Source: Paracyclopina nana
Lineage: Eukaryota; Arthropoda; Copepoda; Cyclopoida; Cyclopettidae
Direction: 5' to 3'
Assembly: GCA_019096065.1 (NCBI GenBank)
Contig: JAGUCH010000003.1
Span: 1,364,001 to 1,428,000 of the forward strand
DNA: 64,000 nt
Position numbers and translations under genes: made by a program. The notes under the pieces are model-generated. The model saw only the letters and a program-made list of their open reading frames with translations. It made no database searches and had not been told where the DNA came from. How positions within the stretch are numbered: position 1 is the stretch's first letter; every line of letters begins with the position of its first letter. This document shows positions 56,758-64,000 of the stretch, piece after piece.

Positions 56758-59700
56758 ATAGGAAAGGCTGTAGCTCATGCTCAGCATAAGCCCAAACAGG
56801 GCTTGAAGCAGAGCTGTAACGAGTTTTAAATGCTTCCTTGTTTATGTTTGAAATTGCAGCTTTCCACACTCCCATTGCTTTGCTTTGCCTTCAGATGAAT
56901 GTGAGAACAAGCTGTCACCTTCATGTCCAAAGGTGTTGAAATGTGCCACAGGAGAGCATATCACACTATTCTATGCATGGCTTGCAGATTTTGTGTGCCA
57001 AATCTTAATGACACAGTGGCTACATAATGTTGGCAACGTGGAAATGTCCCGACAACCATTATTATTATCATGTCTGCAACATCTGGGCTTCTAGAAGTCG
57101 ACATTTTCTAACCCTTTCAGTTATCCACTGTGGGGCTTTTCGACCTTAGAAAAATTGCAAAAAAATACAATTTGTTCGTTGAACTTAATTCTCATAGTAT
57201 TTGTTAAGTAGAGCAGATTTTTGGTGCTTTTCCCGCTGTGGCTTTTACTAAGCATCTGCCATAATAACGTATATAAAGGAGCAGTACGTAACGAAAAGGT
57301 CTCCAAATAGATTTCGTGCTTGTCTTTCCTCACATCTTCTATATTATACTCTAAGGGTGGGGGCGCGTTGAATTACGTCGAAAAACAGCTGTGAGTATCA
57401 AGTTTCAGCCGACCTCGTCAATTTTCCATATGGAGCAAAAAATTGAAATAGAATAGTATGTTGTTTTTTTTCGGATGCAACATCAGGATCACAAAACTTT
57501 TCTTTCTCTCTTTTCCTGGAAAACTCTCATGATCTACTATTCTGTTTGAAAACTTGGATTTTTATTGAATTTCCTCGCGACGAGATGCGAAAAGGAAGTT
57601 GGGATGATCGTTTTCGCATACATAGCATTGTGTGTGACGTAATCAGATTAGAAAAGTTGCTGACTGGTTACGACGACGACGCGCATATCACTTTTAGCAG
57701 GGAATTCACTTTAATTATTTCTGCGGATAAACTGCTCTTATTATGATTACAGTAAGTAATACTTCCGGATTGTCGTAGATGATAATGAGGCGCCCCGCGG
57801 TTTTGTGAGTGGTGTCGAGTTAACAACGTGACAGCTTCACTTGGTTCTGCGTTGACGGATGGGATAATGAGGCAGTCAGCTTTCACTTTAGATCACGACT
57901 GCTGGCTTTTGTGGCACAAATGACACGCAGACGTCATCCCCCTTTTCTGACCGCTACCAGTTCACATTCCACCATTATCCTATGCAGCTGTATCATTTAA
58001 TATGAATGGATTAATGGCCGGAATTTAAATCTGATTTGTGAGGTTTGCAACCTTTTTCTGCGCAGAATTAAGGAATTAGCGTCACATTGACAGACCTGTA
58101 AAGGTTGGCCTTTTATGGCCCACCAACGAAATGCCCCCAGGGGATTTTGCCACTCAAGGTTGCTCCTGCTGCTTTCTTACTTCATGGTCATGCACCTGAT
58201 GATTGGCAATCGGTCTCCCTTGAGGATTCACTTTTATTTCTGTGCTCCCACGAGCCTTCAGACAGATTGTGTTTTGTATATACATATTTATTATGTCTCG
58301 TTATGCAGCAACTAAAGTAAAGAACTGAAAGGAAAATTCAAAGGCCATAAAAGGACATTTTTATGATTTTTATTATTAGCTTCCCTTGCTTACACAAAAG
58401 CCTCTTTTCCCAGGTTAAAGTTAAATACAAATGTAATGTTTCAATTCCGGGGCCAGTGTAAGAATTGTCTTCCTCCTTCAAGGTTTCTACAGAGCAAATG
58501 AAATGGTCTGCAGTCACGCAAGTTTCTTGTAGCAGAACTCTAACAGATAGCATTGATTTTCCAGATGATCACTTCTTCACAACACACATATAGCGCGCGT
58601 TCCAAAAAGCTGTCTCACTAATACTTTTTCTTAATGTCAAGGCTGCTTTAAAAATAGAAGCTGATCTATTAAGGATTGTAAGAAAAGGCTGTGCCAAGCT
58701 CCTTTTCAAATGCAAATCAATGTTTTCGCATTGAAGCTCCTAAAAATTCATCAGGACATGGAAGACAATTAAGCCTTAAAAAACATGAGTGAAAACTGAC
58801 CAGGGACACTCTTCTTGCCATGTGTGGTGAATATGGACATTCCAGATATAAAGAGGGGGAAAGCTAAACCCAAATCACCAACAAAGAAAGGCAAATCAAT
58901 TTTATCAACACTTTTCTTCTTCAATGTCTTCAACTCTGCTTTTTTCATATGCTTACAGCTGCTAAATTGAATATTTTCTATTGTCTTTAAATGTCTGCCA
59001 TTCTTTTGGTGTTGGAGTGTTTAGCATTGAGTAGAGTTGTGCAGATGGGACCAAGTGAATCAAAACTGGCCCTGTCGTCAAATTGGACCCCTTCTCTCGT
59101 TCTCAGCCACTGAGTGTGATTGAGACATTCTCAGAAAGTCTAGTCCCACTTGAGCATGTGGGGATATCTTTAGCCACATTGCTGCAAGATGTGCTCTGTT
59201 CTCAGCGCCAGCGCGTGCAAAAAAATTAAGGTCTTTTCCCCACTGAAAACACACATTGTTTCCTTTCCTTAAATATATAGCTGCAATATTCAAGCAGGAA
59301 AATGTGCTCAACCCATCATAATTGAATTATGACAGGACATGATGGACAGATGGCGCGACATTCGAGAGCACCTACATATACATGGTTTTTGTGTCCAAAT
59401 AATTAGGGATTATTGGATTTACTATATCAGAGCAACTTCTATTGATCCGAAATGTATCAAGAGTTTTGGTTTGCAATCAAAGATATGTAGTAAGTTGTTT
59501 TGGCTTGCAAAAAAAGAGATGATCGAAAGCTGCAACTGATGTTGTTTGTCAGACCAGACCAAAGGAACTCATGGTTGCATTTGAGGACCAGAGCCAAGTG
59601 GCCCTTGAAAAGTTTGCAGCAATGATGAGAGACACTTTGAGAAGATGAAAAAGTACGAGCCCGTTTATTTTGCAGCATAGCTTAGTAGGGGGAGAAATGA

Positions 59701-60900
59701 AGATTGACTACAGAAGCTCATGGTTCATTTCACTTTACCCCAGCCGTGATGTGGGCGAAAACAGATTCTGGTCTTGGCTGAAATTCTCTGTCATAATCAT
59801 GCTTCAATTGTGAATTAGGGTCAAATTGAGACGTTCTCTCGGTGTGTGCGTCAGCAAAATTGCCCTTTATTGCTCCTGCTGTTAAAATACTGACAGTGCA
59901 AGAAGAGCAGAATTCGGAATGATTATTGCTTTTCATAATTAGGATCAGAGTTCAGTTTGTTGCCATGTTAGTTTTCAAGGCGTAGTTTAAAAGTAACTTT
60001 CAGCAATGGTGCTGCAGTTCTTCTTCATTTCCTGTTTTTAGCCTTTGCTCGCGGACCTCATGATTAACTCGCGTTTTCGTGAGCTCCTTGCGAAATGTCC
60101 ATCAGGGTCAAGTAAAGTACTTCAACTCTTGAAGAAATCAAATGGAAATTGCACAAAATTCTGTTAGCTCTGATGGCAGAAGAGCTTTTCTTTCCGAGAA
60201 AGCTCATACAACATTCAGCCAAAAAAAAAAGAACCGGATAATTTTTCGTAAATGCAAAATCTGGAAATCGTATTCCTATTTATTGATCCTCGTTTATTTT
60301 CTTTTTAAGAATATGAGCCAGAGAAGCTTTTGTGTGTGCCCAACAATTCCTAATGGGCCTTCATGTTTGCAAATTACTCTTTTTTCCCTTCTCCAGCAAA
60401 ATGTGTAGTAGTGGAACAACTAGCAGCCCAATAGACAGACCTTGGTTGTCCTTTTTTCTGCTAACTCGATAAAGGCCTTGGAAACGAGAGAGAAAAAGAA
60501 ATGTTCAATAAAAAAGAAGGGTGGAGAAGAAAAAAATTGTGTGCTGTGGTCAACAACAAAACATGCAGTGAAAGTAAAAGGAGGAGAAGTCTTTCTCCAT
60601 AAAAAATGAGAAAAACGCCAAAACAATTCCCCAACATTATGCTTATACACAGAACTGAAATTGAAATTAGGGCTTGAAATAAAAGTCTTTCAACTGGCTT
60701 CTCAATTAATAATTTTACCTTCGCTGATAATGTGAAAGCAGTTGGTAGAAATAGAAAGCTCAAGCAGTAAGCAAACATTTTTAGGCCAAAAAGGCTTTAG
60801 ATCTAGGAAACCGAAACACTGAAGATACTCCTAAACAAGTTACGTGGAATGATGCCGCGCGTTTGCGCCTCAAACCTCGGCTAACTTCGACGGTGCAGCG
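56758..60900. other. Intergenic sequence, no gene seen
   Basis: Short frames with no splice or domain support. A partial CTCF-like core (CAGATGGCGCG, 59347-59357) is the only motif noted. Confidence 0.4.
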
Positions 60901-60944
60901 ATGAAGCGACGAAGGCAGCAAAAGAGAAAGCTCCCGCCAAAGAA

Positions 60945-60960
60945 GGCTTCAGTTGTGTGA
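60945..60960 (+). promoter_or_regulatory. Initiator-like site upstream of the secreted-protein exon
   Basis: TCAGTTGTG at 60949-60957 matches the arthropod initiator about 80 nt before the ATG at 61031. There is no TATA box, and the flanking 100 bp are comparatively CpG-rich. Confidence 0.35.
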
Positions 60961-61030
60961 TCTGCCAAGACCAGGAAACAACACAAAGATCCTTAATAAA
61001 GTGCGGTGCGCGCAAGAATGCTGAACTGAC

Positions 61031-61337
61031 ATGCATTGCCATCTCATCTTTGTGCTGCTGAGCAGCTGGAGCTCAGCAGCAGCTCAGCAATTCTCGTGGA
61101 CGACTCACTCGCCGTTGACCGCGTTCAAGCAGCTCGGCTTTGACAACCACTACAATGGAAACCATCAGCCCCAATCCGCGTACATTCCCTACTCGATTTC
61201 TGACTTTCACGAGCAGCTGCCCCCCAAGAGCAGCAGTGCTGAGACGGTCTCAGCACCGCAAGGCTTCCAGCAGATTCGTCATCCCAATGACATCCTGTCA
61301 AACATGGGTGTGGATTTGCCTCCAGAAGAAATCCTAG
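61031..61337 (+). CDS. First exon of a secreted protein (gene runs off the window)
   Basis: The ATG at 61031 opens a signal peptide (MHCHLIFVLLSSWSSAAA, likely cleaved near residues 18-19). A Gln/Ser/Pro/His-rich, cysteine-free region follows, ending SNMGVDLPPEEILG at the donor CTAG|GTAGGC (61337/61338, phase 1). The exon gives 102 codons. No acceptor in the remaining 2.6 kb continues it in phase 1 with a protein-like exon, so the rest probably lies beyond the window. I recognise no family; the composition suggests an extracellular or prohormone-like protein. The frame open past the donor for 35 codons is probably intron. Confidence 0.6.
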
Positions 61338-63351
61338 GTAGGCAAAAAACCCGAGCATTTTCTGCTAACAAATCTATCTTCGTTCGTGTCTTTCTATTTA
61401 TGGTACGAGGCACTGGCTGTGGTTCTGTATACCATTTATATGTGTAGAAGGCGAGAAAAAATGGGGCATTTTTCTTCAGCCTTCTTCGCCTATAGCAGAA
61501 GCGAAAGGAATCCCTTGCTGTCTTCTCGCAGCTTTTTCAGGAATGTGAGAACAAGCAACTGATGATTACCTTCGCGTGTTTCGACCCCATTTTGACTTGT
61601 CTGCGAGAATTGAAAAATAAGCGCACTTTTTCGCCTCTGGAGAAATTCCCGCTTGATCTTCCTCAAGGCCTGGACATTCTGATTCCAATGAGACCCTTTT
61701 GGGCGAAAAGTCCCCAAAGCCCACGCATGTCAAGCCTCAAAGGCTTTCAAAGCGCTATTATACTACTACAGTACTTTTTGCCGCGTCTCTGCCTCGCTAA
61801 ATAAATCTTTCATGTTCGGCTCTAGTATTTATTAGAGCTCCTTACTTTCATTTCTCTCCTCGAAAGTGGTGAAAGCTCCGGTTCTTAAATGCAGCCAACT
61901 ACTTTTTCCCAATCAAGAGTTGGCGTTAATAACGAGGTTGAGTGAAGTGTTTGAGTTGCGTGCGAGCGCAACTGGCTTTCACTTTTTGGTACTTTTGAAG
62001 AAACTGGAAAAGTGCAATAATAGCAGGGTATATCAGTTGGTATTTCTTCTGAAGTGGAAAAGCTGATTTTTACCATTACACAAGCAAGGCTGAAGAGCAA
62101 TACGAGCAAAAAAGCTAACGAGTATGTATTCATGTATTAGTAAGAAGAAGATTTAGTGTATCGAGTTTCCTCGTTGCAGAAAGTTGATGGATTGAGCTTT
62201 GCAATATGGTGTATTGCATTTACTATTTGTTTTAGCGTAGCACGAGCGGAGATTGCAATTACACCATCATTGTACTATCTCACAACTACTAGCAATGAGA
62301 CAATACTTCTCGATCCTTTACATATGGGATCTATGTTGCAATGCATCATTCCACCCATTAGCAAAAATGCATCATGGAAAAGGCTGATTTGTCACGTTTT
62401 CAATTCATATAGCAAAAAAGCATAGTGAAGCATGATTATTTGTTGTGAAAGCTTCGCGACTTTCTCATTTGTAATGCAGCTATATAGTATGATTCGCATG
62501 TTTTTGAACTCCTCGCTTTATTAAGGATCTGAGGCCATTAAAGAAGGCCATTTCCCAAGTTTTTCAAACTTTCCCTACATATGATACTACAACGATATTT
62601 TAGAGCCACTCAGAACTTTTTTAGCAATGCATTATGCATGCCAAATAGTTTCAGCCATGATCATCTGAAACACAAATAGGTTCGTCCACAAGTCCCACGA
62701 GGAATGTCAGAGCAAATAAAAGCTGAATAATAAACATATGTAGCCGTAGTTGTTGCGAAAACGGAAACTTGCTGAGCTTCACGAGCTAGCTGTCAGTTCA
62801 GGGCCAGGCCTGCCCAACTTGGCTCAAACTGGCTAATTTTAACACAAGCCAAACTTTTCTTCTAGCCCTGTAAAGGCCAGCTACAACCTCTTGGCAAGTG
62901 AATTTTGCCAGATAGTGTAGCAGTATATCTTCTTCCTTTGAGCCTTGGTCTTGGGTGAGCATGTCCAACGGGCGAAATCCAGGATTAGCCTTCCACATAA
63001 ACACAATTTGGGAGAAGGAGGTTTATTGGCAACTGATGATTTGCGCTTCTTTCACTGCACACAACTTGCTGAAGCGCAGAAGGATCCAAATTGCTTGATT
63101 CACGCCACAGGCATTTTATTCTATAAAGAAGTAGTAACTAGTAAGAGACAGCTGTTGCGAGGCAACGAAACAAAACGAGTTTTCAGCTGACTTTGACCGG
63201 CGCGCTGAGCTGAGATGACGCGCGCGCGTGCACTTATGAAAAACGGGGAACGGTAATGAGATCGAAATTTTAAGATCGAAATCAACATGGGATTACAAAG
63301 TCGAAGCTTTTTTAGAGACTGGGTATTGAAGTCGAAAGAGTAGGGTATTAA
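61338..63351 (+). other. Probable first intron of the 61-kb gene
   Basis: Non-coding as far as I can see. A frame at 62180-62425 behind a fair acceptor has a hydrophobic start, but it is in phase 0, not the required phase 1, and is not accepted as an exon. Confidence 0.4.
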
Positions 63352-63573
63352 GGCCCTGTTCACCTGCATTATTATCAGCAAAATATCGCGCGATATTTTG
63401 ATGAAATTTGCAAATATGTGGTATTTGTAAAATCATTTTTCAGATTTTGACTTCGGAATCGGTATATTGGTACCAAAAGCCATCCTACACCAATATAAAA
63501 ATTCTCAGTTTCTCAGTATTTCTCTCCAATATTTTGCCAAAATAACGGCCATAATAAGCAGGTGAACAGGCCC
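63352..63573. mobile_element. Harbinger-like MITE, 222 bp
   Basis: The terminal inverted repeats GGCCCTGTTCACCTGC and (reverse strand) GGGCCTGTTCACCTGC are flanked by TAA on both sides (63349-63351 and 63574-63576). A GGGCCTGTTC end with a 3-bp TWA target is the usual pattern of PIF/Harbinger MITEs. There is no coding capacity, and it is unrelated internally to the 30848 family. Confidence 0.82.
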
Positions 63574-63731
63574 TAAGTCCGATGGATTTTGAGTCTCAGG
63601 GTAATAAGATCGAACGGTGAATTATAACACCAAACATTACATGGATTTTAAGATCGAATCACCAGAAAGTAGTCAAACCTCATCTAAGTAAAAATAAAAG
63701 TTGCTTGCCACAGCCAATAATCATAATAGTA

Positions 63732-64000
63732 CACAGTGGACAAAAAAGCCGTTTTCGCGCTCACTAGAAATTCTGTCAAATCGCCAAATCCTCATTTCAA
63801 GACCAATTTTCAGCTTCTTATTTGAATAACTTCTAGACTATCAAAAGTGTCAAAATTAGTAGATATTGACAAATTAAGATGAAAGTTTGCCTTAAAAATC
63901 AATTTTTCTAGGATAAAGTCCATTTTTGGAAAATTAGTAGAAGAGCCATTTTTGGCTATTTTCAAGCAGCTATAACTTTTGTTTGGAATCGAATGTAATC
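63732..64000 (+). mobile_element. Second Transib-like element copy, cut by the window edge
   Basis: It starts CACAGTGGACAAAAAAGCCG. Its inward sequence aligns with the reverse complement of the element at 825-1289 (shared GTCAAATCGC, ACCAATTTTCA, TTCTAGACTATCAA). The right end is outside the window, so its target duplication cannot be tested. Confidence 0.65.

Noticed and set aside
62180-62425. Frame with a hydrophobic, signal-like start behind a fair acceptor
   Set aside because: Wrong phase (0) to continue the 61031-61337 exon, no own promoter; probably chance.
1-64000. CRISPR arrays, tRNA and rRNA genes
   Set aside because: No regularly spaced repeats of that kind, no B-box (GGTTCGANTCC) within a cloverleaf, and no rRNA-like sequence seen by eye; a covariance-model scan was not possible.

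Overview
The window looks like a gene-poor, intron-rich stretch of arthropod nuclear DNA. The evidence is GT-AG introns of 57 bp to several kb, TATA/Inr (TCAGT) promoters, a sidestep-family adhesion gene, a CAP (antigen-5/CRISP) secreted protein, several miniature DNA transposons, moderately AT-rich composition, and no bacterial-style operons. A pancrustacean is plausible. I cannot name the species.

Layout. 1-2.2 kb is intergenic, with a small Transib-like element (825-1289) and an unproven 115-aa reading frame. 2.3-3.0 kb holds a compact three-exon gene for a secreted, dibasic-processed, His/Gly-rich peptide that ends in an amidation signal. 3-22 kb has no convincing gene. It contains a 2.2-kb AT-rich island (5091-7291) bounded by 14-bp inverted repeats and carrying a 172-bp tandem repeat, plus a reverse copy of a TWA-target MITE. 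At 22.41-22.58 kb there is a good promoter with an ATG-free leader exon, probably the 5' end of the large gene that follows. 25.6-27.9 kb holds three different foldback/TIR elements. 33.0-45.4 kb is a 15-coding-exon gene for a Sidestep-family receptor: signal peptide, five Ig domains, FN3, transmembrane segment and a tail of about 240 residues. I resolved every splice junction. 49.2-51.6 kb is a five-exon secreted CAP protein with two tandem 8-cysteine modules. 52.1-52.6 kb (minus strand) is an intronless orphan gene with a CpG-rich promoter. 61.0-61.3 kb is the first exon of a secreted protein that runs out of the window. The end holds a Harbinger-like MITE and a second Transib-like terminus.

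The genes do not form a pathway. Sidestep is a neuronal guidance and recognition receptor, while the peptide, the CAP protein and the 61-kb product are secreted. The strongest leads beyond the genes are: the CAC[A/G]GTG-ended element with a perfect 5-bp target duplication; nine CTCF-like motifs, three of them within 530 bp in the first coding-exon intron of sidestep; the paired 8-Cys module with identical spacing; and the amidated poly-His precursor.
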